This document shows positions 48,491 to 60,089 of a stretch of 64,000 bases of DNA, in pieces. A program made the translations under genes and the position numbers. Under the pieces are notes generated by a model. It worked only from the letters and a program-made list of their open reading frames with translations, did no database searches and was not told the origin of the DNA. The stretch comes from Onychomys torridus (taxonomy: Eukaryota; Chordata; Mammalia; Rodentia; Cricetidae). The stretch is taken from assembly GCF_903995425.1 (NCBI RefSeq), contig NC_050463.1:3352294-3416293 (forward strand), in the 5' to 3' direction. Position 1 is the first letter of the stretch. Every line of letters begins with the position of its first letter.

Positions 48491-49447
48491 TTCATTATTC
48501 ATACAATTGCAGGAAATCATCAGAAAAAGGGAACATCCTATATATATATAACACATATCAGATCCCATACAGGTCTGCCAGGACCTCTAGCACAAGGTAA
48601 TGATGAGATTGATCAGTTACTAATAGGTAATGTGCTAGAAGCCTCAGAATTTCACAAGAAACACCATGTAAATAGCAAAGGTTTGAAGAAGGATTTCTCC
48701 ATAACTTGGCAACAAGCTAAGGATATTGTGAAAAAATGTCCTACTTGTTCCTTCTATAACCAAACTCCATTACCTGCAGGAAGCAATCCAAAAGGTATAC
48801 AAAGAAATGAAATTTGGCAGATGGATGTGTTTCATTTTGCAGAATTTGGAAGATTAAAGTATGTACACCATACCATTGACACCTATTCAGGATTTCATTG
48901 GGCAACTCCTGTGAGTTTTGAAAAGGCTGATTCTGTGATTACACACCTATTAGAAGTTATGGCCATCATGGGAATACCTGTACAAATTAAGACAGATAAT
49001 GCCCCAGCATATGTCTCCAATAAAATGAGATAGTTCTTTGCTTATTACAATATAAAGCATGTTACAGGTATACCACACAGTCCCACAGGCCAAGCAGTCA
49101 TAGAAAGATCCAATCAAACTTTAAAGGATATGCTAAATAAACAGCAACAGGTAACAATGACTCCTAGAAATAGATTGCATAGTGCTGTATTAACCTTGAA
49201 TTTTCTCAATGCTGATGAGAAAGGAACAACAGCTGCGGAGAGACATTGGATGACAGACAAAACTCCTGAGCTAAACCAACCGGTTTATTTGAAAGATGTG
49301 TTGACCTCAGAATGGAAACCTGGATATGTCCTACATTGGGGGAGGGGTTTTGCTTTTGTTTCCAGAGGAGAAGAAAAGCTATGGATACCAACAAAATTAA
49401 TAAAAATTCGATTTGAACAGGAGAAACCCCTTGATGAGGAGAAGTAA
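48491..49447 (+). pseudogene. ERV pol: integrase, one in-frame stop
   Basis: An HHCC zinc-binding domain (His residues near 48650-48665, Cys-Pro-Thr-Cys near 48740) precedes the core. The DDE triad is visible as Gln-Met-Asp (about 48820), Thr-Asp-Asn (about 48994) and Ile-Glu-Arg (about 49101). TAG at 49031-49033 breaks the core. The C-terminal domain with Trp-Gly-Arg-Gly and Leu-Trp-Ile-Pro ends at 49447. Confidence 0.9.
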
Positions 49448-51720
49448 AAGATCATCCACCAATGTGACATCTCTTCAGGTTGTAAGAAAAATTTAACAAT
49501 CAAAGGTTGGGGTAGGGTTCTGTTTTTGTCTATCCAGGATAATGGAAATACCAATCTTCCAGAAATCATAAGGCCTTGGATATCCGGATGTTTATAGCAG
49601 AAATAAAGAATCTATTGATACCAATGTACACAGGGTAAGATATCACTGTCTAACATCTATATCTCTATCAATCTAGAATAGTTGTGGTTCCAATGTAATT
49701 ATAAACCAAGCAGGCTTTGGAGATGGAATTGGCTCACTCCTTCTCTAAACCCAAGAATATTGATAAAAGAAAAGGTTGAGAGATTCTTCAGTCCCATATC
49801 AGAAGAGCCCTCTGGTGTGAGACAGAAGGAAACCAATTATAAGGGACCATTATCTTCAAGATTCTAATTCTCTCCATGCTTATTCTTGATTTCTTGGAAT
49901 CCTTTCTTACATGTCATGACATCTTTAAATCCAAACCTTCCATTCTGATAAAAAATAAGTTTTTTCCAATAGCAATCTCTGAATTCTCCAGAAGAAAGAT
50001 GGGGCCCCAACAACAACAACTCTACCCAATCCAGAATAATGCCATGGTAATCATCATTATACTATACTTCTTGCCAGAATTTCAGACAGTCTTACCCATT
50101 ACTCTGAGAGTTGCTGCAGAATCTACAGTTAGTCTAACTGAGATTTAACTATCTGAGCTTTCTCACAATACCCAACAGAGATACCATCGCCCCCTAAACA
50201 GCAGGAAGCAATTCTAAGAAAATGACGCCCCTTATCCCTAAGGTTTCATATTTCTCAAAGTTATGGATAATGGTTCTAGGGTTGGTTCTAGTACTGTTAA
50301 ACTCAGTACTCTCCTTAAGGAAAGAAAATATGTTTCAAAAAAAAAAAAGGAAAAGAAGAAATGGAATGGATAGGTATAAGATATTATGGTAGACTACCAT
50401 ATACATTAGTAAACAAATTTAGTAATATAGCAGCCTTTGCACTGTTATGAATTCTTATATGTTGATACAAATATAAACCCTTTATATTCCTATTTAAGAT
50501 AATTTGTATATTGATATAAATACAGAACTATGTTTGTTATATTGTACACATATTTTTACTCTTATTTGAAATATTTGTATACTGATACAAATGTGAATTT
50601 ATATCTGTCATACTGTATGTATGTTCTACTTCTGTTTAAGATATTCTGTATACTGATATATATTTAGGATTATTATCATATTGCATATTGCACTATACAT
50701 TCCTACCTCTGTTAAAGATATTTTGTGTATTGTCACAATTTAAAGTCATTGTCCTTTTACTGTACATTTGCTTATAGACTGTTTGCCTTATTTATAGGAA
50801 GCCTTAGTCCTTAGGTTCTTTAGGTAGATAAGACTTATAGAGTTATTGTCACCTATGCTTGTCATCTCTATAATTATGTTAGTTATGTTATCCAGATTTA
50901 TAAATACATAGGTCAGATGGACAGGTAATCTTCAAACACTTCATGGACCTAGAGAATATGGCATTTAAATAATTTAGCATTCTGTTGACATGAGACACAA
51001 TTGCTCCTGGCAGCACCAATTTGATCCCGAGAGAATGTTGGGCTTCTAAGACATTTCCATTTGGAAGTTTGTCTTCTTGGCACAAAATGGCCTACTGGGC
51101 AAGGAACTGCCCTTGCCTCAACTGCTGACAGTACAAATGTTGTCCTTTCTGGACAAGCGGGACACAAGGAAAGCAACCACTATACTTTGCCAAGATAGGT
51201 TAAGATGGTCTTTCAGAATTCCTGCTTCTGAAAATGGTCTATCAGATACTCTAGGCCTGTAGCCAATTTGAATGCACCAACGATGCTGAGAAACATTAGG
51301 TGACTGTCCAGGCTGCTAGCTGTCTCTGTCTACTCTTGCAAGACTCCCGAAAGTTGCTTGCGTCCTTCTCCCATTTCTCAGTATTATTATATTCCTTCTC
51401 AGGTCTTTGATGAGGTTGGAGATTAGCAGTTATAGTTACAACTTAGTATATATACGTATATAATATCTTAGATAGAATATATTATGTATTAGACTTAGGT
51501 TCTTTAGGATAGGACATCTTTTGGAATGATCTTTGTAACATGCCACCTACCCACGCTCTAGACTTCCCTGGATTTTACTATGTGTTTTTTGCTTGATATT
51601 GTTTGCATTTATTGTAATTCCAACTTATCTAAGTCATTATCCCTCATTACTCCTGGACAATATTTGATAACCATCTCTTTGTATATAGTCTTGTATTAGG
51701 TTAGAACTTTCTTATTTAGA
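49448..51720 (+). mobile_element. ERV 3' noncoding region in place of env
   Basis: 2.3 kb with no retroviral env signature in any frame. It contains a block (49715-49828) shared with the window-start remnant, a degenerate 70-bp tandem repeat (50450-50770) and a distal part (51070-51720) shared with 40986-41560. Short frames here carry no recognised domain. Confidence 0.8.
50450..50770 (+). repeat. Tandem repeat of about 70 bp inside the ERV
   Basis: A unit of the form gtatactgatacaaat ... catattgtacatat...ctcttctgtttaagatattt recurs at about 50452, 50511, 50578, 50649 and 50727 with strong divergence. AT-rich. Confidence 0.7.
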
Positions 51721-51733
51721 CAAAAGAGGGAGA
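51721..51733 (+). promoter_or_regulatory. Polypurine tract
   Basis: AAAAGAGGGAGA directly before the 3' LTR, the expected plus-strand primer site for reverse transcription. Confidence 0.88.
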
Positions 51734-52037
51734 TGTAGTGGATAGCCATCCCAGCATTGGCCTGGAAGTTCCAACCCCCATTGAAGCTTTGGTAATGATC
51801 ACGCCCACAAGGCAGGGCAGAGAAGGAAATGGGAGATGGAGGATCGAGAGGAGAGCGTGCGCTTGGTTCCGGGACCCTGGATGCTGGAGGTAGACCGAGC
51901 AGAGTTCTCCAGAGAACACCACTAGACTGCACTATACCTTTGCCAGACCCTGCAACCTACCCCATCATTTGTAAGTTACCCCACAAAATAAACCTCCCTT
52001 TTAACTACATGGAGTGGCCTAAATAATTTCACCAATA
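51734..52037 (+). mobile_element. 3' LTR (304 bp)
   Basis: Same length and ends as the 5' LTR; AATAAA at 51987-51992. It is followed by the second TTATTC copy. Confidence 0.93.
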
Positions 52038-53030
52038 TTATTCTTTCCAGGTCTGTGTAGCATTGTGTTGGTAATTTGATGGGGATTGCATTGAATCTGT
52101 ATATTGCTTTTGGTAAGATTGCCATTTTTACTATGTTAATCCTTTCTCTCCATGAGCATGGGTGATCTTTACATTTTCTGTCATCTTCTTCAATTTTTTT
52201 TCGGGGACTTAAAATTCTTGTCATATAGGTCCTTCACATGCTTAGTTAGAGTAACCCCAAGGTATTTTATTTCAGTTTTTTTTATATGGTGTATATATTG
52301 ACAGATTTTCATATGTTGAACCATCCTTGCATCCCTGGGATGAAATCTACTTGGTCATGATGGATAATTTTTTTGATGTATTCTTGGTTTCACTTTGTCA
52401 ATATTTTGTTGAGTATTTTTGCATAAATATTCATGAGGGAGATTGATCTGTAATTCTCTTTCTTTGTTGCATCTTTGTTTGGTTTGGGTATCAGGGTAAT
52501 TGTAGCTTCATAGTAAGAGTTTGGTAGTGTTCCTTTTGTTTATATTGTGTGGAACATTTTGAAGAATATTGGTATTAGTTCTTCTTTGAAAGTCTGGCAC
52601 TAAAACCATCTGGTGCTGGGCTTTTTTTTTTGGTTGGAAGACTTTTGATGACTGTTTTTATTTCTTTAGGGGTTATTGGCCTATTTAAATTGTTTCTCTG
52701 GTCTTGATTTAACTTTGATATGTGGTATCTATCCAGAAAATTTCCATTTCTTCCAGATTTTCCTATTTTCTGGAGTATAGGTTTTTGAAGTATGACCTGA
52801 TGATGCTCTGGATTTTCTGGTTGTCTGTTATTATGTCTGCCTTTTCATTTCTGATTTTGTTAATTTGAGTGCTCTCTCTTTGCCTTTTGGTTAATTTGGC
52901 TAGGGGTTTGTCTATCTCATTGATTTTTTCAAAGAACCGACTCTTTGTTTCATTGTTTTTTGTATTGTTCTCTTGGTTTCTATTTGGTTGATTTCAGCAC
53001 TCAATTTGATGATTTCCTGGCCTCTGTTTC
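52038..53030 (-). mobile_element. LINE-1, antisense, 5' part of the L1 split by the ERV
   Basis: It resumes the L1 ORF2 sequence exactly where 44024 stopped (after the duplicated 6 bp). Near 52275 an internal piece of the reverse transcriptase region is missing relative to the 11.3-11.6 kb copy, and a later ORF2 segment follows. The L1 ends near 53030 in ORF2. Confidence 0.9.
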
Positions 53031-53036
53031 TCCTGA

Positions 53037-53710
53037 CATGACTGCTACTAGGTATGGTGGAGGAAAACATTTTTTTTTTAGATAAAAGGTAGAGTACAGG
53101 GAGAGGCAGGGATATTTGGGGGAATTCCAAGCAGACATGAGCCTGATCAGTGTGATTAGAGGAGCTAGGGGAGAGGAGAGACAGACCAAGAGGTCAGGAA
53201 ACTAAAGGGTAAAGGGGAATAGCCAGGTTACCAAAATGGTTGTATTATGTAGGGAAAGGCAGCCTAGCCCCTGGGCTGGAGAAGTTCAGGGTAGTTTTTG
53301 GGGTTTGCCAGCCCTACCCTGTAACAGTAGGGGCCAACCCCCAACTTTTGTTACCCTTGTCCTTGCCATGTCCAAGCCCCCAACTCAGTCAGAGACTCCC
53401 TGCTTCACTAGAAGCCATGCTGGTTTCCATAAGACCAAGTAGACCACTTGCCAACAATATCCCCCTCATACACTCAATGCATTTCCCAGTCTCAATTCAC
53501 CCACAACACCTCATTACCATGTCCAAACCTCCAACTCAGGCAAAATCCTCCTTGACAAGATGCCTCCCCAGCCACTAGAAATCTAGCCCTCAACTCATGC
53601 TTAACCACATACCACATCAACCTGGAGACCAGAGATAATAATGAAACCAAAAAACTCCTATCCAACAAAGATAAATTCAGAAACTGACACCTGCACCTAT
53701 AATCACCACA
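53037..53710 (+). mobile_element. Probable L1 5' UTR
   Basis: The first 300 bp match 15190-15510. The remainder leads into an L1 ORF1 remnant on the same strand, which is why a 5' UTR origin is proposed. It abuts the antisense L1 head-to-head. Confidence 0.55.
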
Positions 53711-53717
53711 AACCCAG

Positions 53718-54120
53718 ATGCCTAGACACCAGCCAAGAGCACAATCAATAACAGCCAAGGCAACGTCACCACCAGAACCCAGCTATCTTACTACAAGTCC
53801 TGAGTATCCCAACACAACTGAAGCACAAAAAAATGCAGACATTAAAATCAGGTTTATGAAGATAATAGAAGCTCTTAAAGAGAAAATAAATAAATCCCTT
53901 TAAGTAATCAAGAAAACACAAACAAAAACATGGAGAGAATGAGTAAATCCCTTAAAGAAAGACAAGAACAGTTGAAAATGAATAATACTTTTCAAACCTA
54001 AAAATGGATATAGAAACAATAAAGAAAACACAAACTGAAGGAATTCTGGAAATTAAAAATGGAGGTAAGTAAACAGGAACAAAAGATGCAAGCATCACCA
54101 AGAGAATTCAACACATGTAT
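53718..54120 (+). pseudogene. L1 ORF1 N-terminal remnant
   Basis: An open stretch (53718-53903) ends in a Glu-Ala-Leu-Lys-Glu-Lys-Ile-Asn-Lys-Ser-Leu helix. This is the coiled-coil start of L1 ORF1 and resembles the copy at 27.65 kb. Stops follow and the RNA-binding domain is gone. Confidence 0.7.
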
Positions 54121-54199
54121 GAGAGAATTCCCATGCAGGGTTTGCCCTGAGAAGAGGTAATAGATTTTGCCAGTGCACTAGGGGCAGGTGGTAACTGAG

Positions 54200-55385
54200 A
54201 AATGATCTACCTCAAGACCCAGCTATAATACATTTGTGTATATGCCCAAAGGATGCTCTATCCTACCACAAGGACACTTACCCAACTATGCTCATAGCTT
54301 TGGTACTCGCAATAGCCAGAACCTGTTAACGAATATTCTTCAACCAAAGAATGTATAAAGGAAATGTGGGGCATTTACATAATGGAGTATTCCTTAGCTG
54401 TTGAAAATAATCACATCATGAAATCTGAAAGTAAATGGACGCAACTAGAAGAAATTATCCTGAGTGAGGTAACCCATATAACAAACACTATATATACTCA
54501 CTTAGAGGTTAGTTTTAATAAAGCTTAAGAATGCTGCAACCCACAGACCCAGAGAGGATAAGTAATAAATTGGGCTCAAAGCTGGATGTATGGATCTTCC
54601 TAGGAAGGGGAAATTAATTTTCCAAATGGATTAGGAGGGACCAAAGCGGAATTGGAGAATATTAGGGGGCTACATGGAACCCTAGTGCAGTGGAAACTTA
54701 CAGAATACTATGAGAGTGACCCTAGGAAAGACTCCTAGTAATGGAGGAAATAGAGTCTGAACTGGCCATATTCTTTAACCAGACACCTTCCAGTGTTGAG
54801 ACTAGGACACCAACCAAGCCACAAAACCTTGATGTACAATCTATCCTGACTGTAGGATATGCAGGGACAATGGAAGTGTAGAACTTTGGAGAATGGGAAG
54901 CCAGTGATTGGACTAATTTGAGGCCCATTGTACAAAATGGAGTCCATGCCCAACACTGTCAGCAAGACCAGGAAGCAGAGGCTGGAACGCCCAGATACCT
55001 GCAATAGAAAAAGAAACACCCAAAACCAACCAAACAAAATAACATGTGTTCCAAATGATATTCTGCTATATTCATGGATCAGTACCTTGCCTAATTCTTA
55101 TCCCAAAACCTTTTTCTAGCAGCTCATGGGAGCAGAAACCAAGACCACAGCCAAATATTAGGGAGGGGGGGGGAGACAGTCCAAATTGGAGATCCCCATG
55201 AGGTCCCTCCCCTCAGAGCACAAGACATGTTCTTTTTTGAAAGGAACCTGAGGAGTACAGAGGGGGAGGTGGGGAAGTGTGAGAAGAAACTGGGAGGAGT
55301 GACAGGAGGGGAACCACAGTTGGTTGGGATGTATTGTATGTGAGGAAAATATAAATCAGAATTAAAAATCTGAATAAGAAAAACA
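54200..55385 (+). mobile_element. L1 ORF2 C-terminus and 3' UTR, old copy
   Basis: The segments acccagctataatacatttg, atgcccaaaggatgctc, agaacctgttaac and cataatggagtattcc follow the L1 ORF2 3' end order. A long 3' UTR ends in an A-rich tail near 55385. Together with 53037-54120 it may be one L1 that lost most of ORF1 and ORF2. Confidence 0.8.
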
Positions 55386-55933
55386 AACACACATCTAGAG
55401 GCAAATCATCATTGAAAGATATCAAATGCCATTGAGAAAAACCAGTATACAGCAATCTGAATCTCATCACAGAAACATCAGTTTCATGGCAAGAGCAAGC
55501 CATCTATCATCTGCCCACTCTATACTGCTGAAACAATTAGTATTAGGATTTAGACAGTGAGTCTCTTCTAAGTCTACTCAATAAATTGTTTGGTGATACA
55601 AGTGAAGTTTCATGTATTTGTATGGTCACATTCAAATTTTGGTTCTGGAAACCTGACCATCCCTGAAGTGTAACCTTTGTGGCACATCAGACCTTCCTTC
55701 ATCACTAATATATAAGGACACAGATCCATTCTCTGTAGGAACTGTCAGACAGCAATATATTTCACTGATCATCCTTCACAATGGACTCTCCTTCACAATT
55801 GCAGGTCTTAAGTCTATGAAAAATATTTTCCTCACAGTAGTTATGGAGAGAATATAAAGTAGGATAAGGATATGCTATGTAGGTGATGTTATTTAAAGAC
55901 AATTTTGATAATCAGAGAAGAAAAAAGAAAAAA
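55386..55933. other. No gene recognised
   Basis: Single-copy-looking AT-rich DNA between two L1 insertions. Nothing supported. Confidence 0.45.
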
Positions 55934-57415
55934 AGTCTGATCCAGTTGGGGGCTCCTTAGATATTGCTTCATAGTTCATGTGTTTCCATTAGTTTGGCTA
56001 TTTGTCCCTGTGCTTTTTCCAATCTTGGTCTCAACAATTCACACTCTTACAGTCCCTCCTCTTTCTCGCCAATTGGACTCCTGGAGCTCCATTTGGGGCC
56101 TGGCCATGGATCTTTGCATCCACTTCCCTCAGTCATTGGATGAGTGTTCTAGCATGACAGTTAGGGTGTTTGGCCATCCAATCACCAGACTAGGTCAGAT
56201 CAGGCATTCTCTTGACCATTGCCAGTAGTCTACAGTGGAAGTATCTTTGTGGATTTCTGGGGACCATTCTAGCACTTTGCTTCTTCCTATTCTCATATGG
56301 TCTTCATTTATCATGGTCTGTTATTCCTAGTTTTCCCTCTCTATTCTTGATCCAGCTGGGATCTCCTGGTCCCGTAAGCTCTCTTTCCTTCAATCCTTGC
56401 CCTTCATTACCCCCCCCCCCCACATCCAGTTTGCTCTTGTAGATCTCATCCATTTTTCTGTCATTGGGTAATACCTGTGTCTTTCCTGGGGTCCCCTTTA
56501 CTAGGTAGCCTCCCTGGAGTTGTAAGTAGCAGTCTAGTCATCTTTGTTTTACATCTAGAGTCCTACTATGAGTGAGTACATACCATGTTTGTCTTTCTGA
56601 GTCTGGGTTACCTCACTCAGGATGATTTTTTTCTAGATCCATCCATTTTCCTGCAAACCTCATGATGTCATTGTTTTTCTCTGCTGAGTAGTACTCCATT
56701 GTGTATATGTACCACATTTTATTTATCCATTCTTCACTTGTAGGGCATTTAGGTTGTTTCCAGGTTCTGGACATTACAAACAATGCTGCTATGAACATAG
56801 CTGAGCAAGTGTCCTTGTGGTATGATTGAGCATTCCTTGGGTATATTCCCAAGAGTGCTACAGCTGGGTCTTGGGGGAGATGGATTCCCAATTTTCTAAG
56901 GAAGCACCATATTGATTTCCAAAGTGGCTGTCAAAGCTTGTATTCCCACAGAGGAGGGAATACAGTGGAAGAGAGTTCCCCTTGCTCTACATCCTCTCTA
57001 GCATAAGCTGTCTTCAGGGTTTTTGATCTTAGCTATTCTGATGGGTGTAAGGTGGTATCTCAGTCTTTTTGATTTGCATTTTCCTGATGATTAGGGATGT
57101 TTGGATAAGTGAGAAAGTTATTTAGCTTGAACTGTTTGCGAGTCACACAGGCAGTGGGACTGGGACCTGTCCTTAGTGAATGAGCTGGCTGTTTGGAACC
57201 TGGGGCTTATGCAGGGACCCTTCGCTCATCCTGGGAGGAGGGGACTGGACCTACCTGGACTGAATCTACTAGGTTGAGCTGAATCCCAGGGGAGTCTTTG
57301 CCCTGGAGGAGATGGCAGTGGGAGGTGGGCTGGGGGAAGGAGGGAGAGGGGAGGACAGGGGAATCCATGGCTGATATGTAATATTAAATTAAATTATAAA
57401 ATAAAAAAGAAGCAA
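55934..57415 (+). mobile_element. LINE-1 with 5' inversion (twin priming)
   Basis: 55934-57105 is antisense L1 (3' UTR part to ORF2 C-terminus; open stretch 56613-56891 on the minus strand). From about 57106 the sequence is sense L1 3' UTR to an A-rich tail at 57380-57415. In sense order the inverted segment ends just before the point where the sense segment begins, with only about 8 bp missing. That is the signature of one twin-primed insertion. Confidence 0.88.
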
Positions 57416-58505
57416 AAACATCATAGGAAATAAACACATCTGATGACATTGTCCAAGGCAGAGTACTAAAGGCCTTCATGAATTCAATCTCAAAATAATT
57501 TTCAAGGAAATATACAGACACAATACTGACCTGGTGCTCATTTATAGGAGATACTACACACAAGGCAGCAGCTAAGCTGGTGATTGGCAGCCACATGTGA
57601 GAGTCACAAACCCTGAATGCAGACATGTTGACCTATGACTTTCATACACTGTTGCAAGGTCCCAAGCATCTGCATGGTGGCATGTTGCTTTGTGGGTGAC
57701 TCAGTACAGCCAGAGAGTCTGGCTCTACCATCTGTCCTGGAAGCCTTTCCTAAAGGTCTTGATTTGGTGGAGTTTTCCAAGAGTTAGCAGGGATGCTTGA
57801 ACCCACTGTGCTTTCCTTTTTCAGATCTTTGTTATATTCTCCTAGTGGAAAAGGAAGAAAACTTGAGAAGGGGCAGATACAGAAAGATTCATAGGCTCCT
57901 CTCCACCAGAGAGCTCAGATTGTTTTGCCTAAATGCATAGCAGTGAGAGGGTGTAGAGTGGTGTGGCCTCCCTTTGTGGCTGCTCCCCATGCATACTTTG
58001 CAGTGACTAGGGTGGCTGGGGCCACCATTTACTTGTGTTCAGGCCTATTCACATGTGCCAAGTGAGCAATCATGGAGGTGCTTTTACCTCATAGACTCTT
58101 TGTCCTGATTTAGTTGCTCCTTGAACACCTCCACTACTGTGACCTTGAGTTTTCTTGTCCTGCTAGATGGAAGAGCACATTCTTTCAAAAACCTTATGTC
58201 CACGTGGAGCACCACACAAAAAAAAATGGCTGCTATTTCTGTACGTTTGTTCTTTACCCAAAAGAAAAATTTCTATTTAATGAATTCCCCATTTGAAAGT
58301 GAACAGGGGCCCCATGGAGTTCTTAATCTACTTAACTCTCATCCAGTATTTTTCCCAGGTTATATCAGCTTCTGACCCATGTAGTTGAATTCTAATATAC
58401 CATTCAGGAATACTGGCTTTCCACTTGTTGAAGAACCATCTTTTGTGAATTTTTCTACTCTTCGTTTTTCTTCTCACTGTAGCTTCAAAGTCTTTTTTTT
58501 TTTTT
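57416..58505. other. No gene recognised
   Basis: Mixed sequence without a supported exon or repeat. Confidence 0.45.
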
Positions 58506-58518
58506 AAAGTGGTAGTTC

Positions 58519-58571
58519 AGGGTTGGGGATTTAGCAAGCACAACACCCTGGGTTCGATCCTCAGCTAATAA
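58519..58571 (+). mobile_element. ID SINE with internal deletion and 13-bp target duplication
   Basis: An ID head gggttggggatttagc continues directly into aagcacaacaccctgggttc and the B-box side, lacking about 24 bases of the A-box region. AAAGTGGTAGTTC is duplicated at 58506-58518 and 58572-58584. Confidence 0.88.
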
Positions 58572-58584
58572 AAAGTGGTAGTTC

Positions 58585-60089
58585 TTCTCACTTGAATCTT
58601 CAAGTCAGTGTGAACTGTTCCTCTGAAAAAGGACTTAATTGTGAGAGATGCACTTCTAGATTTTAAAATGTAAAGGCATTGTGGTCCATGGAATACATGA
58701 TTCTTTCATTCTTGCTTGACAGAATAGGAGGTGGAGACTTTTGCCTTTCAGTCAGAAATTGCTCAGCTCCTGTCCCTCATCTTCAGTAATAACTATTCAA
58801 ATGGGAAAATTTTTCCTTTGGGAGTTGACTTCTAAGGCTTAGGATGTGGGTATCCTTTTGAGTTTTTCAACATTTATAATGATAGGGGAAGTGTAGTATG
58901 AGATGTAGTGGGAGTGATTGGGAGTAATAATTCAGCAGTTGATCTCCAAAATTGTAACAAGTTTGAAAGGGAAGGGACTGTTTGAACAAGTGGAATAATG
59001 TGACTGTGTATATGTATTTATAGGCATTGGACAATATTCCATAAGAGGGACTGAGAGACCCTTCCAAGTTGGACAGGAATAAAGAGAAGAAAAATGAAAT
59101 CTTCCTCAGCCCTCAGGAGCACAGAAACTGCAGGGGAGGGGCTTTCACAGCAGAAGATGCCACCTCTGGGTCTCAAATGCTCAACTCTCTACTCTGATAT
59201 GGACAAAGCATTTTACACTTGAGCCCTTATCTGAAAAGCTGAAGAAATTTAGAGTGATGAGAACAGTGACTATGTTTGCAGCTCCTCAGCCCCTGGGCCC
59301 TCCTGAGGGGACTGTACCACAGAAGTGTCTAGTTGGCCTCCCTTGCCCCTCTGCAGAATCTCCAGCTGTAAAGAAAAAGAAACTCTTAGGGTTCTGGGTC
59401 AGGTCAAGCATAAGCTCATCCCTTTCTAGGAGTGAGCCTCATAGATTGCCTCTGTTCCCTCCAGCTGAGCTTCAAGGGCAGATCAGACCAAGGCTTACCC
59501 ACTTCTAGTTCAAGGGCTCCACAATCCTGCATCTGCTGAGCACAAGGCTGCTGATGCCCACATTCCCATCCAAACTGGCTCCCAACAGTATCAGGCAAGT
59601 TGGAAGCTTGGAGCTCCCTCCCACCCCACCCCCACTCTCTGCACCCGGTGTGTCCTTGCCTGAGCACAGGTATAGGGGAAGACTAGAAATGCATGTTCCC
59701 TCAGCTCCATCCACTACCCATCTTGAGCAGCCATGGAGCCCACTAGTTTCTAGCCTTGTCTACCCCCTCCATCACCACCCTCCACGGCTTGTCTGGCACA
59801 GCTTCTCTTTCATGGCTAGGAGACAGGCCAGGCCAGATTTCTGCATGGAACTCCTTTAGTGATGCCCTCTCTCTTCACTAGCCTGCTTGGTGACAGCCAT
59901 CAGCCCTCACCATCCTGGACACAGTGACCACCATTGCCACTTAGTGGGCCAGACTTGTGAATATCTGAAGCCCAAGGGATTCCTCTTAGGTCAGTTTCCC
60001 TGTTTTCTAACAAAGGTGTTTCCTTCCCTTTAAGTCTGGGTCAGTGGTCTAGGACCAGTGACTATGACCTTCAAAGATTTGTATGACCC
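58585..60089. other. No gene assigned; two Pro/Ser-rich open stretches
   Basis: Open frames at 59254-59508 and 59554-59859 (plus strand, different frames) are rich in Pro, Ser and Leu. They might represent a frameshifted old coding sequence, but I recognise no family and see no splice sites that decide it. Confidence 0.35.

Larger units (their letters stand above)
44025..52037 (+). mobile_element. Complete env-less class II endogenous retrovirus, 8.0 kb
   Basis: Order: 5' LTR, Lys-type primer site, gag, pro, pol, long noncoding 3' region, polypurine tract, 3' LTR, flanked by TTATTC at 44019-44024 and 52038-52043. A 6-bp duplication, two CCHC knuckles, a separate pro frame entered by -1 shifting, the YMDD motif and the Lys-type primer site all indicate class II. 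No env-like frame is seen, and gag starts with a hydrophobic segment, both reminiscent of IAP-type intracellular elements. Gag has two stops and a frameshift; pol has at least four stops and two frameshifts, so it is defective. The cricetid MysTR group is a candidate family to compare with. Confidence 0.93.
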
